A stretch of DNA of 64,000 nt from Diplolepis rosae (Eukaryota > Arthropoda > Insecta > Hymenoptera > Diplolepididae): assembly GCA_030998225.1 (NCBI GenBank), contig JAPYXD010000714.1:6882001-6946000 (forward strand), in the 5' to 3' direction. The notes under the pieces were generated by a model that had not been told where the DNA came from, did not search any database, and saw nothing but the letters and a program-made list of their open reading frames with translations. A program made the position numbers and the translations under genes. This document shows positions 15,812 through 27,907 of the stretch, piece by piece (the stretch's first letter is position 1; every line of letters starts with the position of its first letter).

Positions 15812-18800
15812 ATGATTGTTAATTACATTACGGGAGTGATGTTTACTATAAATACAATACTTTTGAAAAAGTATTGCCAACTAAGTTTTTTACGCATATA
15901 TCTTACAGGTCAATTTAAAATATTCAGAGAATCTTATTCTTCGCGTTATCGCGTAATTATGATTGGTAATTACATTACGGGTGTGATGTTCACTATAAAT
16001 ACAATACTTTTGAAAAAGTGTGGTCAACTAAGTTTTTTACGCATATATCTTACAGGTCAATTTAAAATATTCAGAGAATCTTATTCTTCGCGTTATCGCG
16101 TAATTATGATTGGTAATTACATTACTGGTGTGATGTTCACTATAAATACAATACTTTTGAAAAAGTGTGGTCAACTAAGTTTTTTACGCATATATCTTAC
16201 ATTACATGTCAATTTAAAATATCTTAAAAAATTCTTAAAAATTTGTATTCTTCGGGTTTTCACGTTTTCAGGATCAGTAATTGCATTATGGAATTGCTCT
16301 ACTATAAATAAAATACTTTTGGAAAAGTATTTCTAAGAAAGATTTTTACGTATATATCTTACAGGTCAATGTAAAATATCCAGAGAATCTTATTCTTCGC
16401 GTCGTCGCGTAATTATGATTGTTAATTGCATTACGGGAGTGATGTTTACTATAAATACAATACTTTTGAAAAAGTATCGACAACTAAGTTTTTTACGCAT
16501 ATATCTCACATGTCAATTTAAAATATCTCGAAAATTTTTAAAAAATTTTATGTTTCGGGTTTTCGCGTTTTCAGGATTAGTAATCGCATTGTGGGATCAA
16601 GCTTTACTATAAATGCAATACTTCCTAAAAATTATTGTCTATTAAGTTTTTTTATGCATATATCTCACATGTCAATTTAACATATCCAGAGAATCTTATT
16701 CTTCGCGTTGTCGCGTAATTATGATTGGTAATTACATTACGGGAGTGATGTTCACTATAAATACAATACTTTTGAAAAAGTGTGGTCAACTAAGTTTTTT
16801 ACGCATATATCTCACATTTCAATTTAAAATATCTTAAAAATTCTTTAAAATTTTTATTTTTTTTTGGGTTTTCGCGTTTTCAGGATCAGTAATTGCATTA
16901 TGTGATCGCTTTACTATCGATGCAATAGTTCCGAAAAATCATTGTCAACTAAGTTTTTTTACGCATATATCTTACATTACATGTCAATTTAAAATATCTT
17001 AAAAATTCTTAAAAATTTTTATTCTTCGGGGTTTCGCGTTTTCAGGATTAGTAATCGCATTGTGGGATCGCGTTACTATAAATGCAATACTTCCTAAAAA
17101 TTATTGTCCATCAAGTTTTTTATGCATACATCTCACATGTCAATTTAAAATATCCAGAGAATCTTTTTCTTCGCGTTGTCGCGTAATTATGATTGGTAAT
17201 TACATTACGGGTGTGATGTTCACTATAAATACAATACTTTTGAAAAAGTGTGGTCAACTAAGTTTTTTACGCATATATCTCACATTTCAATTTAAAATAT
17301 CTTAAAAATTCTTTAAAATTTTTATTTTTTTTGGGTTTTCGCGTTTTCAGGATCAGTAATTGCATTATGTGATCGCTTTACTATCGATGCAATAGTTCCG
17401 AAAAATCATTGTCAACTAAGTTTTTTTACGCATATATCTTACATTACATGTCAATTTAAAATATCTTAAAAATTCTTAAAAATTTTTATTCTTCGGGGTT
17501 TCGCGTTTTCAGGATTAGTAATCGCATTGTGGGATCGCGTTACTATAAATGCAATACTTCCTAAAAATTATTGTCCATCAAGTTTTTTATGCATACATCT
17601 CACATGTCAATTTAAAATATTCAGAGAATCTTATTCTTCGCGTTATCGCGTAATTATGATTGGTAATTACATTACTGGTGTGATGTTCACTATAAATACA
17701 ATACTTTTGAAAAAGTGTGGTCAACTAAGTTTTTTACGCATATATCTTACATTACATGTCAAGTTAAAATATCTTAAAAATTCTTAAAAATTTTTATTCT
17801 TTGGGTTTTCGCGTTTTCAGGATCAGTAATTGCATTATGGAATTGCTCTACTATAAATAAAATACTTTTGGAAAAGTATTTCTAACAAAGATTTTTACGC
17901 ATATATCTTACAGGTCAATTTAAAATATCCAGAGAATCTTATTTCTTCGCGTCGTCGCGTAATTATGATTGTTAATTACACTACGGGAGTGATGTTTACT
18001 ATAAATACAATACTTTTGAAAAAGTATTGCCAACTAAGTTTTTTACGCATATATCTCACATTTCAATTTAAAATATCTTAAAAATTCTTTAAAACTTTAA
18101 TTTTTTTTGGGTTTTCGCGTTTTCAGGATCAGCAATTCCATTATTGAAAGACGTTTACGCATATATCTTACACGTCAATTTAAAATATTCAGAGAATCTT
18201 ATTCTTCACGTTATCGCGTATCTATGATTGGTAATTACACTACGGGAGTGATGTTTACTATAAATAAAATACTTTTGAAAAAGTATTGTCAACTAAGTTA
18301 TTTACGCATATATCTCACATTTCAATTTAAAATATCTTAAAAAATTCTTTAAAATTTTTATTTTTTTTGGGTTTTCGCGTTTTCAGGATCAGTAATTGCA
18401 TTATGTGATCGCTTTACTATCGATGCAATAGTTCCGAAAAATCATTGTCAACTAAGTTTTTTTTACGCATATATCTTACATTACATGTCAATTTAAAATA
18501 TCTTAAAAATTCTTAAAAATTTTTATTCTTCGGGGTTTCGCGTTTTCAGGATTAGTAATCGCATTGTGGGATCGCGTTACTATAAATGCAATACTTCCTA
18601 AAAATTATTGTCCATTAAGTTTTTTTATGCATATATCTCACATGTCAATTTAAAATATCCAGAGAATCTTATTCTTCGCGTTATCGCGTAATTATGATTG
18701 GTAATTACATTACTGGTGTGATGTTCACTATAAATACAATACTTTTGAAAAAGTGTGGTCAACTAAGTTTTTTACGCATATATATCTTACATTACATGTC

Positions 18801-21800
18801 AATTTAAAATATCTTAAAAATTCTTAAAAATTTGTATTCTTCGGGTTTTTGCGTTTTCAGGATCAGTAATTGCATTATGGAATTGCTCTACTATAAATAA
18901 AATACTTTTGGAAAAGTATTTCTAACAAAGATTTTTACGCATATATCTTACAGGTCAATGTAAAATATCCAGAGAATCTTATTCTTCGCGTTGTCGCGTA
19001 ATTATGATTGGTAATTACATTACGGGAGTGATGTTCACTATAAATACAATACTTTTGAAAAAGTGTGGTCAACTAAGTTTTTTACGCATATATCTCACAT
19101 TTCAATTTAAAATATCTTAAAAATTCTTTAAAACTTTAATTTTTTTGGGTTTTCGCGTTTTCAGGATCAGCAATTCCATTATTGAAAGACGTTTACGCAT
19201 ATATCTTACACGTCAATTTAAAAATATTCAGAGAATCTTATTCTTCACGTTATCGCGTATCTATGATTGGTAATTACACTACGGGAGTGATGTTTATTAT
19301 AAATACAATACTTTTGAAAAAGTATTGTCAACTAAGTTCTTTACGCATATATCTCACATGTCAATTTAAAATATCTTGAAAATTTTTAAAAAATTTTATT
19401 CTTTGGGTTTTCGCGTTTTCAGGATCAGCAATTGCATTATTGAATGATGTTTACGCATATATCTTACAGGTCAATTTAAAATATTCAGAAAATCTTATTC
19501 TTCGCGTTATCGCGTATCTATGATTGGTAATTACACTACGGGAGTGATGTTCACTATAAATATAATACTTTTGAAAAAGTGTGGTCAACTAAGTTTTTTA
19601 CGCATATATCTTACATTACATGTCAATTTAAAATATCTTAAAAATTCTTAAAAATTTGTATTCTTCGGGTTTTCACGTTTTCAGGATCAGTAATTGCATT
19701 ATGGAATTGCTCTACTATAAATAAAATACCTTTGAAAAAGTATTTCTAACAAAGATTTTTACGAATATATCTTACAGGTCAATGTAAAATATCCAGAGAA
19801 TCTTATTCTTCGCGTCGACGCGTAATTATGATTGTTAATTACATTACGGGAGTGATGTTTACTATAAATACAATACTTTTGAAAAAGTATTGCCAACTAA
19901 GTTTTTTACGCATATATCTTACAGGTCAATTTAAAATATTCAGAGAATCTTATTCTTCGCGTTATCGCGTAATTATGATTGGTAATTACATTACGGGTGT
20001 GATGTTCACTATAAATACAATACTTTTGAAAAAGTGTGGTCAACTAAGTTTTTTACGCATATATCTTACAGGTCAATTTAAAATATTCAGAGAATCTTAT
20101 TCTTCGCGTTATCGCGTAATTATGATTGGTAATTACATTACTGGTGTGATGTTCACTATAAATACAATACTTTTGAAAAAGTGTGGTCAACTAAGTTTTT
20201 TACGCATATATCTTTCATTACATGTCAAGTTAAAATATCTTAAAAATTCTTAAAAATTTGTATTCTTCTGGTTTTCACGTTTTCAGGATCAGTAATTGCA
20301 TTATGGAATTGCTCTACTATAAATAAAATACTTTTGGAAAAGTATTTCTAACAAAGATTTTTACGTATATATCTTACAGGTCAATGTAAAATATCCAGAG
20401 AATCTTATTCTTCGCGTCGTCGCGTAATTATGATTGTTAATTGCATTACGGGAGTGATGTTTACTATAAATACAATACTTTTGAAAAAGTATTGCCAACT
20501 AAGTTTTTTTACCCATATATCTCACATGTCAATTTAAAATATCTCGAAAATTTTTAAAAAATTTTATGTTTCGGGTTTTCGCGTTTTCAGGATTAGTAAT
20601 CGCATTGTGGGATCGCTTTTACTATAAATGCAATACTTCCTAAAAATTATTGTCTATTAAGTTTTTTTATGCATATATCTCACATGTCAATTTAAAATAT
20701 CCAGAGAATCTTTTTCTTCGCGTTGTCGCGTAATTATGATTGGTAATTACATTACGGGTGTGATGTTCACTATAAATACAATACTTTTTGAAAAAGTGTG
20801 GTCAACTAAGTTTTTTACGCATATATCTCACATTTCAATTTAAAATATCTTAAAAATTCTTTAAAATTTTTATTTTTTTTGGGTTTTCGCGTTTTCAGGA
20901 TCAGTAATTGCATTATGTGATCGCTTTACTATCGATGCAATAGTTCCGAAAAATCATTGTCAACTAAGTTTTTTTACGCATATATCTTACATTACATGTC
21001 AATTTAAAATATCTTAAAAATTCTTAAAAATTTTTATTCTTCGGGGTTTCGCGTTTTCAGGATTAGTAATCGCATTGTGGGATCGCGTTACTATAAATGC
21101 AATACTTCCTAAAAATTATTGTCCATCAAGTTTTTTATGCATACATCTCACATGTCAATTTAAAATATCCAGAGAATCTTATTCTTCGCGTTATCGCGTA
21201 ATTATGATTGTTAATTACATTACGGGTGTGATGTTCACTATAAATACAATACTTTTGAAAAAGTGTGGTCAACTAAGTTTTTTACGCATATATCTTACAT
21301 TACATGTCAAGTTAAAATATCTTAAAAATTCTTAAAAATTTGTATTCTTCGGGTTTTTGCGTTTTCAGGATCAGTAATTGCATTATGGAATTGCTCTACT
21401 ATAAATAAAATACTTTTGGAAAAGTATTTCTAACAATGATTTTTACGTATATATCTTACAGGTCAATGTAAAATATCCAGAGAATCTTATTCTTCGCGTC
21501 GTCGCGTAATTATGATTGTTAATTGCATTACGGGAGTGATGTTTACTATAAATACAATACTTTTGAAAAAGTATCGCCAACTAAGTTTTTTACCCATATA
21601 TCTCACATGTCAATTTAAAATATCTCGAAAATTTTTTAAAAAATTTTATGTTTCGGGTTTTCGCGTTTTCAGGATTAGTAATCGCATTGTGGGATCGCTT
21701 TACTATAAATGCAATACTTCCTAAAAATTATTGTCTATTAAGTTTTTTTATGCATATATCTCACATGTCAATTTAACATATCCAGAGAATCTTATTCTTC

Positions 21801-23850
21801 GCGTTGTCGCGTAATTATGATTGGTAATTACATTACGGGAGTGATGTTCACTATAAATACAATACTTTTGAAAAAGTGTGGTCAACTAAGTTTTTTACGC
21901 ATATATCTCACATTTCAATTTAAAATATCTTAAAAATTCTTTAAAATTTTTATTTTTTTTGGGTTTTCGCGTTTTCAGGATCAGTAATTGCATTATGTGA
22001 TCGCTTTACTATCGATGCAATAGTTCCGAAAAATCATTGTCAACTAAGTTTTTTTACGCATATATCTTACATTACATGTCAACTTAAGATATCTTAAAAA
22101 TTCTTTAAAAATTTTTAATTTTCGGGTTTTCGCGTTTTCAGGATTAGTAATTGCATTATGGAGTTGCTCTACTATAAATAAAATACTTTTGAAAATGTAT
22201 TTCTAACAAAGATTTTTACGCATATATCTTGCAGGTAAATTTAAAATATCCAGAGAATCTTATTCTTCGCGTTATCGCGTAATTATAATTGGTAATTACA
22301 TTACGGGAGTGATGTTCACTATAAATACAATACTTTTGAAAAAGTGTGGTCAACTAAGTTTTTTACGCATATATCTTACATTACATGTCAAGTTAAAATA
22401 TCTTAAAAATTCTTAAAAATTTGTATTCTTCGGGTTTTTGCGTTTTCAGGATCAGTAATTGCATTATGGAATTGCTCTACTATAAATAAAATACTTTTGA
22501 AAAAGTATTTCTAACAAGGATTTTTACGCATATATCTTACAGGTCAATGTAAAAAATATCTAGAGAATCTTATTCTTCGCGTTATCGCGTAATTATGATT
22601 GTTAATTACATTACGGGAGTGATGTTTACTATAAATACAATACTTTTGAAAAAGTATTGCCAACTAAGTTTTTTACGCATATATCTTACAGGTCAATTTA
22701 AAATATTCAGAGAATCTTATTCTTCGCGTTATCGCGTAATTATGATTGGTAATTACATTACGGGTGTGATGTTCACTATAGATACAATACTTTTGAAAAA
22801 GTGTGGTCAACTAAGTTTTTTTACGCATATATCTTACATGTCAATTTAAAATATTCAGAGAATCTTATTCTTCGCGTTATCGCGTAATTATGATTGGTAA
22901 TTACATTACTGGTGTGATGTTCACTATAAATACAATACTTTTGAAAAAGTGTGGTCAACTAAGTTTTTTACGCATATATCTTACATTACATGTCAATTTA
23001 AAATTTCTTAAAAATTCTTAAAAATTTGTATTCTTCTGGTTTTCACGTTTTCAGGATCAGTAATTGCATTATGGAATTGCTCTACTATAAATAAAATACT
23101 TTTGGAAAAGTATTTCTAACAAAGATTTTTACGTATATATCTTACAGGTCAATGTAAAATATCCAGAGAATCTTATTCTTCGCGTCGTCGCGTAATTATG
23201 ATTGTTAATTGCATTACGGGAGTGATGTTTACTATAAATACAATACTTTTGAAAAAGTATCGCCAACTAAGTTTTTTACGCATATATCTCACATGTCAAT
23301 TTAAAATATCTCGAAAATTTTTAAAAAATTTTATTTTTCGGGTTTTCGCGTTTTCAGGATTAGTAATCGCATTGTGGGATCGCTTTACTATAAATGCAAT
23401 ACTTCCTAAAAATTATTGTCTATTAAGTTTTTTTATGCATATATCTCACATGTCAATTTAACATATCCAGAGAATCTTATTCTTCGCGTTGTCGCGTAAT
23501 TATGATTGGTAATTACATTACGGGAGTGATGTTCACTATAAATACAATACTTTTGAAAAAGTGTGGTCAACTAAGTTTTTTACGCATATATCTCACATTT
23601 CAATTTAAAATATCTTAAAAATTCTTTAAAATTTTTATTTTTTTTGGGTTTTCGCGTTTTCAGGATCAGTAATTGCATTATGTGATCGCTTTACTATCGA
23701 TGCAATAGTTCCGAAAAATCATTGTCAACTAAGTTTTTTTACGCATATATCTTACATTACATGTCAACTTAAGATATCTTAAAAATTCTTAAAAATTTTT
23801 AATTTTCGGGTTTTCGCGTTTTCAGGATTAGTAATTGCATTATGGAGTTG
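15812..23850 (+). repeat. Reshuffled satellite block with ~4,015-bp and 467-bp periods
   Basis: Landmarks at 15,812, 16,415 and 17,060 recur at 19,828, 20,430 and 21,075, an offset of about 4,015 bp, so this block is a different higher-order form built from the same monomers. A 467-bp sub-repeat (starts 17,060 and 17,527) is duplicated inside it. Monomers with TGTGATCGCTTTACTATCGA occur here but not in copies 1-3. Confidence 0.8.
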
Positions 23851-24230
23851 CTCTACTATAACTAAAATACTTTTGAAAATGTATTTCTAAGAAAGATTTT
23901 TACGCATATATCTTGCAGGTAAATTTAAAATATCCAGAGAATCTTATTCTTCTCGTTATCGAGTAATTATAATTGGTAATTACATTACGGGAGTGATGTT
24001 CACTATAAATACAATACTTTTGAAAAAGTGTGGTCAACTAAGTTTTTTACGCATATATCTTACATTACATGTCAAGTTAAAATATCTTAAAAATTCTTAA
24101 AAATTTGTATTCTTCGGGTTTTTGCGTTTTCAGGATCAGTAATTGCATTATGGAATTGCTCTACTATAAATAAAATACTTTTGAAAAAGTATTTCTAACA
24201 AGGATTTTTACGCATATATCTTACAGGTCA
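21891..24230 (+). repeat. Terminal 1,686-bp satellite duplication at array edge
   Basis: The sequence starting near 21,891 recurs near 23,577, and landmarks at 21,512 and 23,198 are also 1,686 bp apart. The second copy carries extra private changes, such as loss of the usual CGCG dyad near 23,950. That fits less homogenisation at the very edge of the array. Confidence 0.75.
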
Positions 24231-24338
24231 ATGTAAAATATCCAGAGAATCTTATTCTTTGCGTTGTCGCGTAATTATGATTGGTAATTACATTACGGGA
24301 GTGATGTTCACTATAAATACAATACTTTTGAAATAGTG

Positions 24339-24385
24339 TTAAAATGCTATTTTTCGTGGATTAAGAATTAGTAATCGTATTACGG
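24339..24385 (+). repeat. Degenerate end of satellite array
   Basis: The last clear monomer stops in AATACTTTTGAAATAGTG near 24,338. The next 45 bases still resemble a monomer (ATTAGTAATCGTATTACGG compared with ATTAGTAATCGCATTGTGG). After about 24,385 no satellite similarity remains, so this is the boundary of the array with unrelated DNA. Confidence 0.7.
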
Positions 24386-24735
24386 TACTGAGACGGCCCA
24401 GCCTTCGGTATCCGCCTTTTTGCGACGAAAAGAGGAAGGAATCCACAAAATTAGGATTACTTTTAGAACAAGTAGGTTCCCACGAGACTCGCGCGAAGGA
24501 ATTGCGATGTCTCGTTAAGTATTCGCCCAGTAATTAACGATTTACTTCCAAACCGTAAGTGAAGGTGGCGAGAACGAGGCAGTCCACCTTTCACGGACAT
24601 TTTCGTTCGCATTCTCACCGAGCACCACACTAACCTGTGCTTGCTTACGCTCGACCGTTCACTCAGGTCAAGCAGCTTGCGGCATGGTCCGCTAGATAGG
24701 TGGGCGTCCCACACTGTTCCTTTTTTTTATATTCT
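24386..24735. other. GC-rich unidentified segment next to the satellite
   Basis: About 340 bp with a base composition much richer in G and C than the satellite or the following intergenic DNA. It ends in a run of eight T on the plus strand (near 24,721-24,730), which could terminate RNA polymerase III. Internal runs of four to five T argue against a full-length Pol III transcript. I do not recognise it as rRNA, tRNA, SRP RNA or 7SK RNA. Confidence 0.4.
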
Positions 24736-26736
24736 TTTTTATTATTTATTGCAGGATCATTTGTTCATTTGCACGTATGGGAGTTTTAATTAATGATTAA
24801 ATAAAATAACTAAATAATCAAATGCAATATATAAATAAATGAGCAAATTTTATGGTTGTAAATAAATACAGTTATTATTATATTATAAATAAGGAAATGT
24901 AATTGTTATTTCATTTTAAGTGAATAAGTATAATCCGTATCACATTGCAAGTAATATAGATCTTTGATATTATAGATAAAGATAATTATGATTGTGTCTT
25001 AAACTTCATTAATATTAAACATTACGAATAACTGTATTTATAAAAATGGGTCACTTAACAATAATGAATTGAGGTCGATTTATTGAAATTTCCCTTTTAT
25101 TATAAAAATCGTTACACGACGTTCAAGCCTGCCCACACCGTTGTCCAATAGAAACTCTCGCCCACACAGGTAGCACGCGCCAGCGTGAGCTGAAATGGGG
25201 GAAAGGCTTTCTCGTCATCGTCGCGCGTTGCGTTTTCGCTTTTGAATGCACATCAATTTTTTTAGACGCTTCCACGGGACGAAATATACGACTTTTTGAA
25301 ATCTGAAAAACATCGTCATAATCGCGAGAATGTTATCTTTCTTCTGATACCGATTTCCAACCTTAAAACCATCGCGAAAAGGGGGAAAAGACCGTGTATA
25401 AAATTCTTAATTTATTGATTTAATTGGACTCGATCGCTGTCGCTAATTGAGGCGCGCGCATATTAATTAAAGGGGGAAATTAATACAGAGGTGGAAAACC
25501 GAGGTAAGGTGCACGGTTGCTGATCCACAAATTTTATTACAGGCGCGCTGCCCACAAAGGTGAGAGCACGGCTCGACACCAAGGCATTTAATTTATTAAT
25601 TCGAGACCTCGGGCTCAAGTATGCTCACCTGCATCTCACGATCAGGTGAACAACATTGAGAACCATGTCGTCTATGCTTCCCGGTCCTCCCTTAGCAGTT
25701 AGGGATCTTTTGGATCGTTTTACGTTTTTTTTTTGAAAATATTTGTAGGTTTGTTTTTTTTTAAATTCGCGTGGGGTTTTCTTATTTTTGAATTAAAAGC
25801 AGCGAGCAACAGGCTCGAGTAAAATACTGGATTCTGGTCAACTCGGGACGCGAGTATCCGTGCACTCACAAAAAGTGAGACTCGGAAAAATTTCCTATCC
25901 TCATATATTTTTGGCGTCGTGTAGTGTCGGAGCCCTGAGGGCACTTCACTATCACGGCGTTCCCTTTTCTTTCTAAACTTCCATTGAGTCAACCAGAATC
26001 TAGCACGGTTTTATCGATTCTAACGGGAGAAAAAGCAAATGATGAACTCGTCGGGAGCATATGCTCTTAATCTCCAAAATTTGGGACCGACAAACTGATG
26101 CTTGTGGATAATAAGATTTCTAATTAAAGATAAATGGTGGGTTGGAATGTTTAGGAAACTAGTGGGTTGAATTAACCATGGCAAAGAGAAAGCCACTCTA
26201 TGATCCAAAAGGTCAAAAGGAACTTTATTTTCAGGTGTAGGGACAATTCCCCAAAATTAGAACGTGTTTTTGTTCGTGGCACGTTTGCGCGAAATTATTC
26301 AAAATAAAAGTTAAGTATGATTTTCCTATGATTATAGATACAAAATCTTTAAATTACGCACTGTGAGAACGAGGAATTATAGAATTGACGTTCGCTCTCT
26401 CCAAAATTAAAAATAGTGAGTTTCTTCGGTTTTCTAGCTCTTAAAATCAAGAATGCCATTTCGCGAAATTTTCACCCTTCGTGTGACCCACACGTAGATT
26501 ATAAACGGACAATTTTGGCCTAAAATAGGGCAAAGTTGCCTTTCCAAAATTCAAGAAATTGATATAATTAGAAATTGCAGATTCGAAATTTATAATCAGA
26601 ATCTAAACGCGAAACTTTTGACCAAATCGGGCAAAAATAACTTGATAAATGTTTAAAAATTGATAAATTAAAGATCGTGAAGGTCGAAATGTTTCAGTAC
26701 TGTCTCAATCTAAATACAATGCTAAAAACAGTTTTG
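24736..26736. other. No recognisable gene; AT-rich spacer with a CpG-richer core
   Basis: Two kilobases without a convincing coding frame. Bases 25,090-25,270 and 25,490-25,700 are richer in CG dinucleotides than their surroundings. The short open frames on the minus strand (25,720-25,992; 26,020-26,208) have no recognisable domain. Upstream exons of the calcium-channel gene were looked for here and not found. Confidence 0.5.
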
Positions 26737-26940
26737 GCAACAAGGGTTCACGCGCGTATCATACATGTCTAATTTAAGCAGTTATATAATTCTATTCTCC
26801 GTGTTTCCAGGATTACTGGTTGCATTATGTGTTTGTTTTAATATAAATACAATACTTCAGTAAAAGTATTGGCAAAAAAGTTTTCTACACGTATATCAAT
26901 TCAAAATAACTTTAAAATTCTATAACATTCTCTTTTATCA
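26737..26940 (+). repeat. Orphan degenerate satellite monomer
   Basis: A single diverged copy of the 147-bp satellite, 2.4 kb outside the array. It contains ACGCGCGTATCATACATGT, a TTTCCAGGATTACTGGTTGCATTATG-like stretch, ATATAAATACAATACTTC and AAAAGTATTGGCAA in the same order as the array. It matches best the rarer variant with CACGCGCATATCATACATGTC found near 3,709, 4,753 and 10,543. It is probably a relic of earlier spread of the satellite or of an older array boundary. Confidence 0.78.
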
Positions 26941-27229
26941 AAAAATGTTCTCACTCGCGATTATTTTTAACGACTGTACTAAAATATGTTCGAGGGAGTG
27001 TTTCGGTACCGAATTGAGCGAGTTTTCTGACGGATTCCTTCGAACATGTGGTATGGGGTTTGCTTTCCTCGAACGCTTTGGCACATAGAAATCTCAAGTG
27101 CTCGGGACGTTGAAAAGATTTTTGAGTGTGCATACTCTTTGAGGTTGTAACTTGACTCCTCATAACAAGTTTTCTCGTATACAGAAAATTCTCAATATTT
27201 TCTAAATCAGTTTTCTCTCTGTCTTGTAG

Positions 27230-27265
27230 CGGAGTGGCAGTCTACCATACTGACTGTCGACTCCG
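27230..27265 (+). other. Strong two-part hairpin
   Basis: CGGAGT (27,230-27,235) pairs with ACTCCG (27,260-27,265), and inside it GCAGTC (27,237-27,242) pairs with GACTGT (27,252-27,257, one G-U pair), around a 9-base loop. This resembles a structured RNA arm or a transposon terminal hairpin. No RNA family is recognised. Confidence 0.45.
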
Positions 27266-27349
27266 TGATCGTAAAGAGAAAAAAATTTAATTTTTTCTTC
27301 CCAAATTCAAATTTATCGGTTTTCGACTCACCCTTAACTTCTCGAGTTC

Positions 27350-27371
27350 GTGTATGTGTGTGTGTGTGTGT
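27350..27371 (+). repeat. (TG)n microsatellite
   Basis: A short run of TG dinucleotides inside an otherwise non-repetitive stretch. The frame that runs through it (27,265-27,636) is low in complexity and ends in an A-rich tract at 27,580-27,640. It is not considered a gene. Confidence 0.85.
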
Positions 27372-27697
27372 TGTGCTGTGCGTTCTTCATCGAGGGCTCA
27401 CGGTTGGATTTTTGACCTGTGTTTTTTATGGAATTAATTGTGGTTGTGTGCCTTTGAGTTGGCGCGTCCAGCAATTTACATCTTCCACGAATCGGACACG
27501 AGAGGACTTCTGTGTGAGGACGATGCTGGAAGGTCTATTCGCATGTTCTAATTCTATTTTTATTAATAAATTTATTATAAGAAAAAAACAAAACAAAAAC
27601 AAAAAAAAACCCAAAAAAAAAGAAAATAAATATTAAGTTGCATGAGTTTTGCTTGTTTAGTTTATAATTATTATTTTTAATGCAAATTAAAATTGTT

Positions 27698-27739
27698 GGC
27701 ACTGAAGAGGGCCCCCATTTGTGGCGAGAAACGTTTGCC
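27698..27739 (+). ncRNA. Hammerhead-ribozyme-like motif, plus strand
   Basis: The core CTGAAGA (27,702-27,708) is followed by a weak stem II region and then GAAA (27,728-27,731) and CGTT. GGCA before the core pairs with TGCC (27,736-27,739) after it, forming a short stem I. This is the layout of the minimal type-I hammerhead ribozymes carried by Penelope-like retroelements. Stem II here pairs poorly (a few bp, such as CCA with TGG), so this copy may be inactive. Confidence 0.5.
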
Positions 27740-27852
27740 TTTCTGATGTTTATGTTTTTTTTTTCAATTTCGTTAGGAGACATCCAGTTAGTATAGTTCA
27801 TCAAAATAAGGAAAATGACCGAGCTGGACAATAATTGATGTTTATTATTATT

Positions 27853-27907
27853 AAATGGCCAACGTTTCGAAGACAGGAACAGTCTTCCTCTTCAGGGCCT
27901 ACATTTA
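27853..27907 (-). ncRNA. Minimal type-I hammerhead-ribozyme-like motif, minus strand
   Basis: Read on the minus strand: stem I side GGCC, core CTGAAGA (plus 27,889-27,895), a perfect 6-bp stem II of GAAGAC and GTCTTC with a 7-base loop (plus 27,869-27,887), then GAAA, a very short stem III (CGTT), and GGCC closing stem I. An AAAT/ATTT pairing extends stem I. Very short stem III is the known hallmark of ribozymes in Penelope-like element terminal repeats. It lies downstream of a GIY-YIG-like coding remnant on the same strand, which supports the assignment. Confidence 0.65.

Larger units (their letters stand above)
1..24338. repeat. Satellite array of ~147-bp monomers (one edge of array)
   Basis: Tandem array that runs off the left edge of the window. 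The basic unit is about 147 bp (for example the starts at 4,261 and 4,408), with a longer variant near 161 bp where an AT-rich spacer is inserted (landmark starts near 5,607, 5,768 and 5,915). Recurring landmarks are ACTATAAATA, ACGCATATATCT, TCAATTTAAAAT and a CG-rich dyad of form CGCG-TTAT-CGCG or CGCG-TCGA-CGCG. Monomers differ by point changes and fall into at least two classes: one with GTGATGTT before the ACTATAAAT box, one with GGAATTGCTCT. No gene is supported inside the array. The unit length is close to the DNA length wrapped by one nucleosome, which is common for arthropod centromeric or heterochromatic satellites; that role is an inference. Confidence 0.97.

Noticed and set aside
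579..23461. Many plus-strand open frames of 65-185 codons repeating MFTINTILLKK and FRESYSSRYRV
   Set aside because: The satellite monomer is 147 bp, exactly 49 codons, so an open frame in one unit stays open through several. The frames break wherever the longer 161-bp variant occurs, there is no start or splice context, and copies vary as non-coding DNA.
1..24338. Possible CRISPR array
   Set aside because: Units are contiguous and similar over their full length, with no short constant repeat separated by unique spacers, and the context is eukaryotic.
24463..24714. Minus-strand 83-codon frame in the GC-rich segment
   Set aside because: No recognisable motif; it is more likely a by-product of GC-rich composition.
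24386..24735. Ribosomal RNA or Pol III RNA gene
   Set aside because: No rRNA signature sequences recognised, and internal T runs would stop Pol III early.
27265..27831. Open frames on both strands
   Set aside because: They run through a TG microsatellite and an A-rich tract and have biased, low-complexity translations.
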